Shown here: positions 28,768 to 39,261 of the stretch, one piece after another
How the letters are laid out: every line of letters starts with the position of its first letter
Position numbering within the stretch: position 1 is the first letter of the stretch
Source: Halobacteriales archaeon QH_7_65_31
GTDB lineage: Archaea > Halobacteriota > Halobacteria > Halobacteriales > Haloarculaceae
Assembly: GCA_003021785.1 (NCBI GenBank)
Contig: PXQU01000001.1
Span: forward strand, 124,001 to 188,000
Reading direction: 5' to 3'
Length of the DNA stretch: 64,000 nucleotides
The notes under the pieces: generated by a model
Databases searched by the model: none
Told to the model about the DNA's origin: nothing
What the model saw: only the letters and a program-made list of their open reading frames with translations
Position numbers and translations under genes: made by a program

Positions 28768-29742
28768 CTACGAGAGCGTCTCCCCCGCCAGCTCGATCGC
28801 CGTCTCAACGTCGGGACCGAGCGGCGATCCGACGACCAGACTGTCTGCGTGTTCTAACACGTTCGCCGCCCGCGTAGCGACCGCGTTGGGAGAGCCGGCC
28901 ATGCAGAACGCGTCGATCATCGGCTCGGTCACCCGCTCAAACGCCGCCTCGAACTCGCCGCTCGCGATGTCGTCACCGATGGCGGCGGCGGTGGCGGAGT
29001 CGATACCGTGACGGTCGAGCACCGGCGGTGCGGCCCCGGAGGCGATGAACGCGACCGGTGGCCGGGCGGCAGCCCGCGCGACATCCTCGTCCTCGGCGAC
29101 GGAGACTGAGGCGTACGCCGCCAGCTCGAACCCACCGCGCTCGGCCGGGCGGTCAGTCTTCCCCTCCTCGACGCGGTCGCGCGCCCACGCGAGATCGTCG
29201 GGATGCGAGCCGTTGAACAGCAGCCCGTCGGCGTGTTTGCCGGCCATCCGACACATATGCGGCCCCTCGCCGCCGACGTACACCGGCACGTCGGCTCCCT
29301 GTGGCGGCTCGAAGTTCAGCCCGGCATCGACGGCGGTGTGGACGCCGTCGCGCGTGACCCGTTCGCCGGCCCAGACGCGCTGTGCGTCCTTGAACGCCTG
29401 TAGCGTGGCCGAGAGCCCTCGGTCGCGCTCGACGCCGAGGTTCCGGAGCGTCGAGGGATCACCCGGCCCGAGTCCGAAGACCGCGCGCCCGTCGGAGGCC
29501 TCATCGAGCGTCGCGACCTTTCCGGCGAGCGCGAGCGGATGCGTGTCGTACGGGTTCGCGACGCCGGGCCCGAGACGAGCGCTATCGGTCCGTCGGGCGA
29601 TGCGATCGAGCGCGACGAACGGATCGCGGTTGTTGTAGTGCGACGAGCAGAAGATCGTGTCGAAGCCGGCGGTTTCGGCGTGCGCACCGAGCTCGCCGAG
29701 CCGAGAGACGGGGTGTTCGGGCGTGAGTTCGATACCGAGCAT
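28768..29742 (-). CDS. F420-dependent luciferase-like monooxygenase-fold oxidoreductase
   Basis: LGIELTPEHPVSRLGELGAHAETAGFDTIFCSSHYNNRDPFVALDRIA; FGLGPGDPSTL; VPVYVGGEGPHMCRMAG. Confidence 0.85.
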   Translation of the reverse strand: MLGIELTPEHPVSRLGELGAHAETAGFDTIFCSSHYNNRDPFVALDRIARRTDSARLGPGVANPYDTHPLALAGKVATLDEASDGRAVFGLGPGDPSTLRNLGVERDRGLSATLQAFKDAQRVWAGERVTRDGVHTAVDAGLNFEPPQGADVPVYVGGEGPHMCRMAGKHADGLLFNGSHPDDLAWARDRVEEGKTDRPAERGGFELAAYASVSVAEDEDVARAAARPPVAFIASGAAPPVLDRHGIDSATAAAIGDDIASGEFEAAFERVTEPMIDAFCMAGSPNAVATRAANVLEHADSLVVGSPLGPDVETAIELAGETLS

Positions 29743-29845
29743 ACCTCGTCTTCGGTGGCCACTGCCTTTGTGTCGTCGGCCGCTCGGTGTGTTGCCGGTG
29801 GCGGTAGCTACGACGCTGAAAAAAACGGAGAAGCCGGATGAACGC

Positions 29846-31813
29846 TCAGTCGTCGGCAGGCGCCGCGCCTCCGGTATCGTACTGCGACCGCGTGAGCGAC
29901 AGCTTCCCGCCGGCGGAGAGAATCTCGCGCTCGCGAGGCGAGGCGTCGAGCGTGGCGGTCAGCTCCCAGTCGTCGTTGACGCGGACGGTGAACGCCTCCT
30001 GCCCGGAATCGACGGCAGCAGCGACGTCATCGACGATCTCGATATCGTCGCCCTGCTCGATCTGCTCGTAGTCCGACTCGTCGATGGTGAGCGGAATCAG
30101 GCCGAAGTTGAACAGATTCGCCTTGTGGATGCGGGCGAACGACTGCGCGAGGACGCCCTCGATGCCGAGATACATCGGACAGAGGGCGGCGTGTTCGCGA
30201 GAGGAGCCCTGTCCGTAGTTCTCACCGGCGACGAGGAAGCCGCCGTCGGAGTTCAGCGCGCGCTCGGCGAACGTGTCGTCGACACGCGAGAGCGTGAACT
30301 CCGAGAGCTTCGGAATGTTCGACCGGTACATCAGGATGTCCTGCGTCGCCGGGATGATGTGGTCGGTCGTGATGTTGTCGTCCATCTTGAGCAGTGCGTC
30401 GCCGTCGAGCGTCGAGCCGAGCGGGTCCTTCAGCGGCACGTCACCGATGTTCGGCCCCTTGACGAGCTCGTCGTCGACGGCCTCGTCGGGCGCGATGAGG
30501 TCCGTCTTCGAGCCGTCGTACGCGTCGGGCATCTGGACGCCCGGCGCGTCGAGCCCGAGCTCGTCGGCCAGATCGCGCGGGTCCGTGAGTTCGCCTTTGA
30601 TAGCAGCGGCGGCCGCGACCTCCGGCGAGGAGAGGAACACCGAGTCGTCCTCGATCCCGGAGCGACCCTCGAAGTTGCGGTTGAACGTCCGGACGGAGAC
30701 CGAATCCGAGGCCGGCACGTGGCCGATTCCGATACACGCGCCACAGGTCGCCTCGGAGAAGTTCACGCCGGCGGCCATCATCTCCGCGGTCCAGCCCTCA
30801 CGGGCGAGGATCTCGGAGGCCTGCTTGGAGCCGGGCGCGACGATCATCTCCGTTTTCATGTCGATCTCCTGCCCCTGCAGCATCTTCGCGGCCGGGAGGA
30901 TGTCCTCGTAGCCGCCGTTCGTACAGGAGCCGACGATGACCTGCTCGACGTCCTGTCCTTCGACCTCGCGCACGGGGACGACGTTGTCAGGCATCGACGG
31001 CTGTGCGACGAGCGGCTCGATCTCGCTCAGATCGACGACGATCTCGTCGTCGTACTCCGCGTCCTCGTCGGGACCGACCTCCTCAAAGACGTCCTCACGG
31101 CCCTGTCGGGAGAGATACTCTCGCGTCTCCTCGTCCGTCGGGAAGATGGAGGAGGTCGCGCCGAGCTCCGTCCCCATGTTGGTGATCGTCGTCCGCTCCG
31201 GGACGTTGAGCGTCTCGACGCCGGGACCGGTGTACTCGAAGATCTTGCCGACGCCGCCTTTCACGCTCAGCCGGCGGAGCATCTCGAGGATGACGTCCTT
31301 CGCGCTGGACCACTCCGGCAGCTCGCCTTCGAGCCGCACGTTGACGATCTCCGGCATCTCGATGTAGTACGGGCCACCGCCCATGGCGACGGCCACGTCG
31401 AGTCCGCCCGACCCGATGGCGAGCTCGCCCAGTCCGCCCGGCGTCGGCGTATGCGAGTCCGAGCCGAGCATCGTCTTGCCCGGCGCGGCGAAGTTCTCCT
31501 TGTGGACGTTGTGGCAGATACCGTTGCCCGGCCGCGAGAAGTGCGCGCCGAACGTCCCCGCAGCGGAACGGAGGAAGCGATGGTCGTCCGTGTTCTTGAA
31601 GTCGAACTGGTAGGTCTGGTGGTCACAGTACTGGGCCGCGACCTCGGTCTGGACCTCGTCCAGCCCGAGTGCCTCGAACTGTAGCCAGACGAACGTCCCG
31701 GTCGTGTCCTGCGTGAGGACCTGATCGATCTCGATCCCGATCTCTTCTCCCGTCTCGAGCTCCCCCTCGACGAGGTGCTCCGAGAGGATTTTCTCTGTTA
31801 GCGTCTGTCCCAT
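29846..31813 (-). CDS. acnA: Aconitate hydratase
   Basis: TMLGSDSHTPTPGGLGELAIG, VGSCTNGGYEDI, EATCGACIGIGHVP, GENYGQGSSREHAALCP. Confidence 0.93.
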   Translation of the reverse strand: MGQTLTEKILSEHLVEGELETGEEIGIEIDQVLTQDTTGTFVWLQFEALGLDEVQTEVAAQYCDHQTYQFDFKNTDDHRFLRSAAGTFGAHFSRPGNGICHNVHKENFAAPGKTMLGSDSHTPTPGGLGELAIGSGGLDVAVAMGGGPYYIEMPEIVNVRLEGELPEWSSAKDVILEMLRRLSVKGGVGKIFEYTGPGVETLNVPERTTITNMGTELGATSSIFPTDEETREYLSRQGREDVFEEVGPDEDAEYDDEIVVDLSEIEPLVAQPSMPDNVVPVREVEGQDVEQVIVGSCTNGGYEDILPAAKMLQGQEIDMKTEMIVAPGSKQASEILAREGWTAEMMAAGVNFSEATCGACIGIGHVPASDSVSVRTFNRNFEGRSGIEDDSVFLSSPEVAAAAAIKGELTDPRDLADELGLDAPGVQMPDAYDGSKTDLIAPDEAVDDELVKGPNIGDVPLKDPLGSTLDGDALLKMDDNITTDHIIPATQDILMYRSNIPKLSEFTLSRVDDTFAERALNSDGGFLVAGENYGQGSSREHAALCPMYLGIEGVLAQSFARIHKANLFNFGLIPLTIDESDYEQIEQGDDIEIVDDVAAAVDSGQEAFTVRVNDDWELTATLDASPREREILSAGGKLSLTRSQYDTGGAAPADD

Positions 31814-32068
31814 AACGGGCATATATGTCTCAGCAGGAAACATAAATCCGGCGTGTTTGCCCGATTTTGCGTGGAACAGCCCGTGAAACGGTCGGTGACG
31901 TGACGAAACACGCGACCGCCCGCGTGCCGCAAACGTCGCCCACGGGGTCGGAGAGAGACGTTCACGACAGCGGGTGCTAACGCGGCGCACGGAGATCCGT
32001 CCGCTCGATCAGCCCGCACCGACGGGGGGAACCGGGTCGCTTTTTCCACGCTGTCCCGACGGAGCGAT

Positions 32069-32815
32069 ATGAACCTCTCTGCGGTCGCCGGACTCCCGGA
32101 GATCGAGCGCGGTGACGATCTCGCCGCGCTCATCGACGCCCGAGTTGAGTTCGAGGACGGTGACGTGCTCTGTGTCGCCTCGACCGTCGTCTCGAAGGCG
32201 GAGGGTCGCGCGTTCGACTACGACGACTTCGACGCGGGCGAGCGGAGCCGTGCCATCGCCGACCGACTCGCGGAGATCACGGGCGACGAGAAAGACCCCC
32301 GGTTCGCACAGGCCGTCATCGAGGAGAGCGAGGAGCTTATTCTCGAAGCGCCCTTCATCCTCGCGGTCACGAGATTCGGCCACATCACCGTCAATGCGGG
32401 CATCGACCGCTCGAACGTGCCCGGCGGCGACCTCCTCCTGTTGCCGGAGGACCCCTCGGCGTCCGCCGAACGGCTCTCAGAGCGGCTCGGCGTGCCGGTG
32501 ATCGTCACCGACACGTCCGGGCGACCGTTCCGCTACGGGCAACGCGGCGTCGCCGTCGGCTGGGCCGGGATGCCGGCCTCCCGGGACTGGCGCGGCGAGC
32601 GCGACCGCGACGGCCGTGAACTCGGTGTCACGGTCCAGTCAGTCGTTGACGAGCTCGCGGGGGCGGCGAATCTCGTCGCCGGGGAGGGCGACGGCGGGAC
32701 GCCTGCCGTCATCGTGCGCGACTGGGCGTTCGGCGACCACGGCGGCTCGGACAACCTGTTTCGCGAGGAGGAGGACGATATCGTCCGGGCCGCGCTGCGC
32801 GACTGGGAGTACTGA
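32069..32815 (+). CDS. cofE: Coenzyme F420-0:L-glutamate ligase
   Basis: VLCVASTVVSKAEGR, ITVNAGIDRSNVPGGDLLLLPEDP, ITDTSGRPFRYGQRGVAVG-type motif. Confidence 0.92.
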   Translation: MNLSAVAGLPEIERGDDLAALIDARVEFEDGDVLCVASTVVSKAEGRAFDYDDFDAGERSRAIADRLAEITGDEKDPRFAQAVIEESEELILEAPFILAVTRFGHITVNAGIDRSNVPGGDLLLLPEDPSASAERLSERLGVPVIVTDTSGRPFRYGQRGVAVGWAGMPASRDWRGERDRDGRELGVTVQSVVDELAGAANLVAGEGDGGTPAVIVRDWAFGDHGGSDNLFREEEDDIVRAALRDWEY

Positions 32816-32835
32816 CGCCCGACGGCGCAGGTGGA

Positions 32836-33624
32836 TTACTCGATGATGCCGTAGCCGCGCCGGAACAGCAGGATATCGACACCGACGACGACGGCTGTCA
32901 GCCCGGCGAGCACGGCCAGCGAGAGGTTCGCGTTCACGTCGGCGTAGCCGAGGAAGCCGTATCTGACGCCGTTCACCATGTACACCATCGGATTCAGCAG
33001 GGAGACGGTCGCCCAGAAGTCGGGAAGCGTCTCCAGCGAGTAGAAGACGCCGCCGAAGAAGGTGAGCGGTCGGAGGATGAACTGGTTGAGCACGGTCAGA
33101 TAATCGAAATCCTCCGCCCACAGACCGCCGACGATGCCGAAGGCGGCAAACAGCGTCGTGATAGTCAGCATGAACGCGACGAGATAGAGCGGTCTGCGAA
33201 TCGGAACGCTCCCGCCGTCGATGGTGAACGGGACGAACAGCAGCCCGACGCCGACGATGATACCGCCGACCACGAGCCCGCGGAGCGCGGAGGCGACGAC
33301 GTACGCGAGCACCTGACTCGAATACGGGAGCGGCGAGGTGAGCACCTCGTGAATGTACTCGTTCCAGCGGCCGTGAAAGATCGAGAAGGAGGCGTTCTCG
33401 AAGGCGTTTGACACCGCGCCGAGCACGACGAGTCCGGGGAGGATGAAGAGGATGTAATCGTACCCCTGAATTGCGGCGATTCTGTCCCCGAGGATGACGC
33501 CGAAGACGGCGAAGTAGAGCACGTTCGTGATCGCGGGCGGAACGAACGTGTTGCGTGGCCGGCGCACGAAGCGAAGAATTTCGCGCGTGAGCAGCGACCG
33601 GAACCCCGTTCCGAACGCGCTCAT
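32836..33624 (-). CDS. ABC-2 type transporter permease
   Basis: Six hydrophobic segments, ABC2-like VLTSPLPYSSQVLAYVVASALRGLVVG; coupled to ATPase gene. Confidence 0.88.
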   Translation of the reverse strand: MSAFGTGFRSLLTREILRFVRRPRNTFVPPAITNVLYFAVFGVILGDRIAAIQGYDYILFILPGLVVLGAVSNAFENASFSIFHGRWNEYIHEVLTSPLPYSSQVLAYVVASALRGLVVGGIIVGVGLLFVPFTIDGGSVPIRRPLYLVAFMLTITTLFAAFGIVGGLWAEDFDYLTVLNQFILRPLTFFGGVFYSLETLPDFWATVSLLNPMVYMVNGVRYGFLGYADVNANLSLAVLAGLTAVVVGVDILLFRRGYGIIE

Positions 33625-34562
33625 CCGGTCACCTCCCCGCTCGCGTCGGTGTCGGTGCGCGTCATCCCGACGAACACCTCTTCGAGCGAGGCGCGCCGCA
33701 GCTCCAGATTCACTACCTCGTGCCCGGAGCGGTCGAGCGTGCGAATCACGGCCGCCGCCCGCGAGCCGGCGTCGTCGACCGTCACCGACAGCTCAGTTCC
33801 GTCGAGCGTCGCCCTGCCGACGCCGTCGAGATCGAACGTCGGCGGGCGAGCCGGCGCGTCAGCGAGCGTGACGAGGAGGGTGTCCTCACCGCGGCCGCGG
33901 AGGTCGTCGGGCGAGGCGACCTCAATCTTCCGCCCGGTATCCATGATCGCGACCGTGTCACAGAGCTGTTCGGCCTCCTCGATGTAGTGGGTGGTGAGGA
34001 GCACGGTCGTCCCGTCGTCGTTGAGCCGCTGGACCAGCTCCCACAGCTCGCGTCGCAGCTCCACGTCGACGCCGGCGGTCGGCTCGTCGAGGATGAGGAG
34101 ATCGGGATCGGTGACGAGCGCACGCGCCAGCAGAAACCGGCGTTTCATCCCGCCCGAGAGCCAGTCGAAGCGGGTGTCGCGTTTGTCGTAGATGCCGACC
34201 GTCTTGAGCGCCTCGGCGGCGCGACGCTCGGCCTCCTCCGATTCGATGCCGTGGTAGCCGGCCTTGTGTTCGAGCACCTCGTGGATCGGAAAGAAGCGGT
34301 CGACGTTGAACTCCTGTGGCGCGAGACCGATCCGGTCGCGCGCCTGCTGGTAGTCGTCCTCGACGTCGTGGCCGAACACCTCGGCGGAGCCGGTCGTCGA
34401 GCGAGCCAGCCCGACGAGGATGTTGATGAACGTCGTCTTGCCGGCTCCGTTCGGCCCGAGCAGGCCGAAGAACTCCCCCTCGTCGATTTCGAGCGAGAGA
34501 CCGTCGAGTGCCCGTACGTCGCCGTACTCCTTGACGAGATCGTCGGCGCGTATCGCGGTCAT
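33621..34562 (-). CDS. ABC transporter ATP-binding protein
   Basis: GPNGAGKTTFINIL, LSGGMKRRFLLARALVTDPDLLILDEPTAGVD. Confidence 0.93.
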   Translation of the reverse strand: MTAIRADDLVKEYGDVRALDGLSLEIDEGEFFGLLGPNGAGKTTFINILVGLARSTTGSAEVFGHDVEDDYQQARDRIGLAPQEFNVDRFFPIHEVLEHKAGYHGIESEEAERRAAEALKTVGIYDKRDTRFDWLSGGMKRRFLLARALVTDPDLLILDEPTAGVDVELRRELWELVQRLNDDGTTVLLTTHYIEEAEQLCDTVAIMDTGRKIEVASPDDLRGRGEDTLLVTLADAPARPPTFDLDGVGRATLDGTELSVTVDDAGSRAAAVIRTLDRSGHEVVNLELRRASLEEVFVGMTRTDTDASGEVTG

Positions 34563-34606
34563 ACCGGAACCAGCGGCGGCGGCCGGGTAAACGACGCGTT
34601 TCGTCG

Positions 34607-34954
34607 CTACTCCAGTCGCGAGCGGGCGACGGAGATGCCGCCCGGCGTGATGATGAGCTGGTCGTCGTCCTTCTGGATGATGTCACCGCCCACCTCGTCG
34701 GCGACCTGTTTCAGCTCGTCGGAGATATGCTCCATCGTGCGATCGGTCGTCGTGTGACGGGTGATATCGGCGACGACGATGTCCCCGTCGTAGATGGCGT
34801 CCTTGATCGGGACGACGTCCCCCTGTTCACCGATCGTGGCGATATGCACCTGCGTCCCCGAGTTCGAGGGGGAAGCGTCGAAGTCGTCGATACCGAGCGC
34901 GACGTAGTCGTCGGTGCTCCGGTCGCCACCCAACAGCCTGCTCATCAGTCCCAT
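34607..34954 (-). CDS. sepF: SepF-like cell division protein
   Basis: MGLMSRLLGG... amphipathic N-terminus; VVADITRHTTTDRTMEHISDELKQVADEVGGDIIQKDDDQLIITPGGISV. Confidence 0.85.
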   Translation of the reverse strand: MGLMSRLLGGDRSTDDYVALGIDDFDASPSNSGTQVHIATIGEQGDVVPIKDAIYDGDIVVADITRHTTTDRTMEHISDELKQVADEVGGDIIQKDDDQLIITPGGISVARSRLE

Positions 34955-35041
34955 ACTGGCGAAACGCGGCGTCGCAGGGCAAAACTCTTGCGTCAGACGT
35001 TCCATCACAAACGTTTCATCGCGAGCGGCAGATCTCCGCGT

Positions 35042-35767
35042 GTGACATTCAGCATCTGCGTCCGCGAGCCGTACGAGACCGACGACGGCACGGAGACCCG
35101 CTTCGGCGTCGCCGTCACCACCCGACTGGCCGCCGTCGGAACGCTGTGTCCGTTCGCCAACGAACACGGGGCCGTCGCCACCCAGTCGCTCGTCAACGTC
35201 GAACTCGGGCGAAAGGGCGTCGCGTATCTCGCTGATGGGCTGGCCGTCGAGGACGCCCTCGACGCCCTGCTCAACGCCGACGACGACAGCGCGAGTCGAC
35301 AGCTGCACGGCGTCGATAGCGAGGGGGCCTTCGTCTTCTCCGGTGACGACTGCAAGGGCTGGTACGGTCACGTCGAGCGCGACGGCTTCACCGTCGCCGG
35401 CAATCTCCTGACCGGCGAGTCCGTCATCGAGGCGACCGCCGACGCGTACGAGGCGAGCGACGACTCGCTCCCGCTTGCCGAGCGGCTCGTGGACGCGCTC
35501 GCTGCCGGACAGGCCGAAGGCGGTGACAAGCGTGAGGAGCTTGCGGTCCAGTCGGCCGCGCTCCTCGTCACCACGACCGAGGACCGCGAGGCAGAGCCGT
35601 ATTACAACGATCTGCGCGTCGACGCCTCCGAGACGCCGATCGAAGATCTGCGCGAGACGTATGAACTCGCCGCCGAGAGCTATCAGGCCGCGCTCGACAG
35701 ACACGAAGCGGACGAGGAGACGGACGACCACGACGACACCGACGACGAGAGCGCCGAAGCGGAGTGA
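35042..35767 (+). CDS. DUF1028 family protein
   Basis: GTG start; TFSICVRE...RFGVAVTTRLAAVGTLCPFANEHGAVATQSLVNVELGRKGVAYL; HGVDSEGAFVFSGDDCKGWYGHVE. Confidence 0.85.
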   Translation: MTFSICVREPYETDDGTETRFGVAVTTRLAAVGTLCPFANEHGAVATQSLVNVELGRKGVAYLADGLAVEDALDALLNADDDSASRQLHGVDSEGAFVFSGDDCKGWYGHVERDGFTVAGNLLTGESVIEATADAYEASDDSLPLAERLVDALAAGQAEGGDKREELAVQSAALLVTTTEDREAEPYYNDLRVDASETPIEDLRETYELAAESYQAALDRHEADEETDDHDDTDDESAEAE

Positions 35768-35907
35768 GTCGGGCGTCCGCTCGGGTCGTTCCGATCTACC
35801 CTTCTGGGCACGGGACGTTCGGGCCGGACGCGCGTCCGGAGTCACACGACGAGCGAGACGGAACGGACGAGCGGAACAGCCAAACCAGCGCCCCACGAGG
35901 TCCGGGT

Positions 35908-36411
35908 ATGTTCGACGAAATCATGGCGAAGTTCGCCGACTCGCCCGGCCAGCGGGCGGTCGTGCGGCTGCTCCTCGAACGGGGGTTCTCGGTCAACGCC
36001 GACGGTCGCGTCGTCTCGGGCGGGATCGAGATCCCCGACACCGGGCTGGCGCGAGAGGTCGGCGTGGATCGCCGGGTCGTCGACGCGACCACCGACGCCA
36101 TCCTCGCGGACCCCGATCTCGAACGCGTCTTCCGCAATATCTCGGCGATCCCGTCGCTGATGGACCTCGCGCCCGTCCTCGGATTAACCGTCGTGACAAT
36201 CCATCCGAACAGCGCCGACGTGCCGGGGATCGTCTCGGCCGTGACGACGCGGATCGCCGACGACGACATCTCCATCCGGCAGACGATCTCCGAAGACCCC
36301 GAGTTCACCGACGACCCGAAGCTCTACGTCGTCACCGACGAGCCGCTGCCCGGCGAGCTGGTGACCGATCTCAAGGCGATGTCGTTCGTCCGGAAGCTGG
36401 AGCTCGAATGA
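35908..36411 (+). CDS. ACT-domain regulatory protein with N-terminal HTH
   Basis: VRLLLERGFSVNADGRVVSGGIEIPDTGLAREVGVDRRVVDAT; ACT-like LGLTVVTIHPNSADVPGIVSAVTTRIADDDISIRQTI. Confidence 0.85.
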   Translation: MFDEIMAKFADSPGQRAVVRLLLERGFSVNADGRVVSGGIEIPDTGLAREVGVDRRVVDATTDAILADPDLERVFRNISAIPSLMDLAPVLGLTVVTIHPNSADVPGIVSAVTTRIADDDISIRQTISEDPEFTDDPKLYVVTDEPLPGELVTDLKAMSFVRKLELE

Positions 36412-37022
36412 GCGATCAGGAGGCCGACAGCTACCGAACCGTCGAGACGGCGGCCACTGCCGCCTTCGAGGTGCGCGGCTCGGAGTTCATCGGCCACGTC
36501 CGACCGGTCGAGCGCGTCGCGGCGGCAGAGCGGTTCATCGACGACGTTCGCGACGAGTACGAGGACGCGATCCACAACGTCCCCGCGTATCGCGTTCGCG
36601 CCGACCCGTTCCGCGAGTACAGCAGCGACGACGGCGAACCGTCGGGGAGCGCCGGCAAACCGGCGTTGAACGTCCTCGAAGGTCAAGAGCTGGAGAACGT
36701 CGCCGTCGTCGTGACCCGCTACTACGGCGGGACGAATCTCGGCGTCGGTGGACTGGTCAGCGCCTACGGAGAGGCCGTCGCACGGAGCGTCGAGCGCGCC
36801 GGCGTCGTCGAACGCGAGCCGCACGAGCAGTTCGCGGCGACCGTCGGCTACGACGACTCCGGGACGGTGCGTGCCGTACTCGACTCGGCCGGAGTCAGCT
36901 ACGAGGCACGCTATGAAGAGACGGTGACGTTCTCCGTCGAAGTGCCCGTCACCGACGCCCCCGCGCTCCGCGACCGCCTCCAGAGCGCGACGAGCGGCCG
37001 TGTCAGTATCGAGCGGCGCTGA
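36408..37022 (+). CDS. IMPACT/YigZ (UPF0029) family protein
   Basis: FEVRGSEFIGHVRPV, DDGEPSGSAGKPALNVLEGQELENVAVVVTRYYGGTNLGVGGLVSAYG. Confidence 0.92.
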   Translation: MSDQEADSYRTVETAATAAFEVRGSEFIGHVRPVERVAAAERFIDDVRDEYEDAIHNVPAYRVRADPFREYSSDDGEPSGSAGKPALNVLEGQELENVAVVVTRYYGGTNLGVGGLVSAYGEAVARSVERAGVVEREPHEQFAATVGYDDSGTVRAVLDSAGVSYEARYEETVTFSVEVPVTDAPALRDRLQSATSGRVSIERR

Positions 37023-37220
37023 GGAAAACCGCAGGACTGCGCGGCGTCTGACGGGCGGCAGACGAATCTTCCGCTGGAAGTTGGATTCCGTCGCCGTCGG
37101 CCACATCTGCATATGAACCAGAGGGGTTACGGGCCGTGACGGCTCACGAGCAGTCCGGACTCGTCCGTATTCGGGTGGTACGTATCAATCCATCGAAGAA
37201 GGGAAGAGGAGCCGAGCGAG

Positions 37221-37631
37221 CTACCCGAGTCGGAACGACGGCTCTTCCTCCTGCTCGCCGTCGAGGTCCTCCAGCTGGATGACCTCCTCGTCGGACTCGT
37301 CTTCGAGCTGCTGGGAGAGCTTCGTCACGTAGCGTTTGTACTCGTCGAGCTGCTCGCGGAGATGCTCCGCTTCGAGTTCGAGCCGCTCGTGTTCGCGAAC
37401 GAAGCTCTTGGGAACCTCGACCTTCGGCGGGAACGACTCCTCGTCGGCGTCCCTGTCGCCGATCTCGTGTTCGGGGACGACCTCGACCTGCCCGTCGTGG
37501 GCAACGAGCGTCTCGACGTAGTCGCGAAACACCGCCGACAGCGAGATGTCGCGCTGTTCGGCGATCTCTCGCAGGGTCTCGAACGCGTCCTCGTTGACCC
37601 GGAAGGAGATGGTCTTGTTCTTGTTGCCCAT
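37221..37631 (-). CDS. Ribbon-helix-helix regulator with C-terminal coiled coil
   Basis: [41 protein letters not shown], followed by charged heptad-like [34 protein letters not shown]. Confidence 0.8.
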   Translation of the reverse strand: MGNKNKTISFRVNEDAFETLREIAEQRDISLSAVFRDYVETLVAHDGQVEVVPEHEIGDRDADEESFPPKVEVPKSFVREHERLELEAEHLREQLDEYKRYVTKLSQQLEDESDEEVIQLEDLDGEQEEEPSFRLG

Positions 37632-37749
37632 GGATGTCGCCACTCGACGCCCCACGCTCATAAACGTTCGTCAGACGTTGCCACGGCAGACGCAGCGTCC
37701 GTCGCCGGCGCGTGAAAAGACCTATTCGACGCCGTGTCCCACTCGCGGT

Positions 37750-38124
37750 ATGAGCGAATCCGTGACGGTCGCGTTCGACGAGGACGGTCTCGTCCCCGCC
37801 GTCGCACAGTCGGCAGAGGACGGTACGGTCCTCATGCTGGCGTACGTGAACGAAAGGGCGCTCGAACGCACTCGCGAGACGGGCGAGGCCCACTACTACT
37901 CCCGGTCGCGCGACGAGCTCTGGCACAAGGGGGGCAGTTCGGGCCACACCCAGTCCGTCGAAGAGATCCGCGTCGACTGTGACGCCGACACGCTGCTCTA
38001 CGTCGTCGAGCAGGACGGCGGGGCCTGTCACACCGGCTTCGAGTCCTGTTTTCACCGGACGCTCGACGGTGAGGCGGTCGGCGAGCGCGTCTTCGATCCC
38101 GACGAGGTGTACGACGACGGATGA
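37750..38124 (+). CDS. hisI: Phosphoribosyl-AMP cyclohydrolase
   Basis: [72 protein letters not shown]. Confidence 0.95.
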   Translation: MSESVTVAFDEDGLVPAVAQSAEDGTVLMLAYVNERALERTRETGEAHYYSRSRDELWHKGGSSGHTQSVEEIRVDCDADTLLYVVEQDGGACHTGFESCFHRTLDGEAVGERVFDPDEVYDDG

Positions 38125-39254
38125 CCGACGATGCGCCCGACCCCGAGCACGTGCGGGCAAAAGTCCGTCGGGCGACCGGCGAGTACGAGCGCGTACGCGA
38201 GGCGGTCGAATCGGGCGGCGGGGAGGCCGCGATCCGCGAGACGACCGGTGCGTACCGTCGGTTCCGGCAGCTGCTCGCCGAGAACGAGGAGTCGGCGACC
38301 GGCTCCGGCTTTCAGGCGTACATCGAGTTTCAGGAGGCCGTCGCCTCCGCGACCGAGGAGCTGGACGAGTCGATGCCGGCGTACGAGGCGTTCGAGGCGG
38401 CTGACGACTCTCTCCACGTGAACCGTCTCTCCGCGAGCGACTTCGAGAAGGCGCGCGAGGCGCTCGATCCCGCCCGCGAGTACGCCGACCTGCTCGTGGA
38501 GTGGGAGGCCGCCGAGGAGCTGCTTCGCGAGACGCGTCGCGCGGCCCGCGACCGGCTCGCGACGCTGGACGAGGAGATCGAGACGGCGACGCGACTGCTC
38601 GATCTGGGCGAGGCCGATCTCGACGCCCCCGTCGAACGGCTACGCGAGCCGATCGAGCGGTACAACGAGCGCGCGTTCGCCGACTTCGACCGGCTCATGC
38701 GCGAGGCGTCGGCCCGCGAGCTGTTCGGCGTCGTCGAGAGTGCCGACAGCTACCCGCTCGTCGACTTCCGCGACCCGCCGACCCGGCTGCGCGAGTACAT
38801 CGAGTCGGACGCCGCCGGCGAGGAGTCGGTGAAGACGCTCCTGAAGTACGCCGACTATTCCGCCGAGAAGCTGGGCCACTACGTCGAGAACCCCGGCGAT
38901 CTGAGTCGGTTCGTCGCGACGAATCAGACCTATCTGGCGAATCTGGACGCGTCCCCGTTGACCGTCCCGTACCCGCCGCCGGAGGCCGGCGAGCTGGAGT
39001 ACGAGTGCAAGGAACGGATCGCCGTCTGCAACCGATTCGCCGACGAGACGACGCTGGCCGCGCTCCGCGAGGTGCGGTCGCTCCCGAACGAGACCGACTA
39101 CGAACGGCTCCGCGAGAGCGCGCTCGCGCTCACAGAGCTGGAGGAGCGGGAGCGCGAGCGACTTCAGGCCGGCGAGGTCGAACCACGGCGGAGACAGCAT
39201 CGGGCCGAACGGGACGCGCTCGCCGAGGCGCTCGACGCGACGCCAGAGTCGTGA
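38121..39254 (+). CDS. Coiled-coil rich haloarchaeal protein, uncharacterised
   Basis: 377 aa, charge-rich helical sequence; ATG overlaps hisI stop. Confidence 0.75.
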   Translation: MTDDAPDPEHVRAKVRRATGEYERVREAVESGGGEAAIRETTGAYRRFRQLLAENEESATGSGFQAYIEFQEAVASATEELDESMPAYEAFEAADDSLHVNRLSASDFEKAREALDPAREYADLLVEWEAAEELLRETRRAARDRLATLDEEIETATRLLDLGEADLDAPVERLREPIERYNERAFADFDRLMREASARELFGVVESADSYPLVDFRDPPTRLREYIESDAAGEESVKTLLKYADYSAEKLGHYVENPGDLSRFVATNQTYLANLDASPLTVPYPPPEAGELEYECKERIAVCNRFADETTLAALREVRSLPNETDYERLRESALALTELEERERERLQAGEVEPRRRQHRAERDALAEALDATPES

Positions 39255-39261
39255 GTCTCGG

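Noticed and set aside
29657-31684. 675-aa plus-strand ORF
   Set aside because: Antisense to aconitase and the F420-dependent oxidoreductase; both sense proteins have clear family motifs.
34607-35896. 429-aa ORF containing SepF
   Set aside because: N-terminal extension is antisense to the DUF1028 gene; the genuine SepF start is at 34954.
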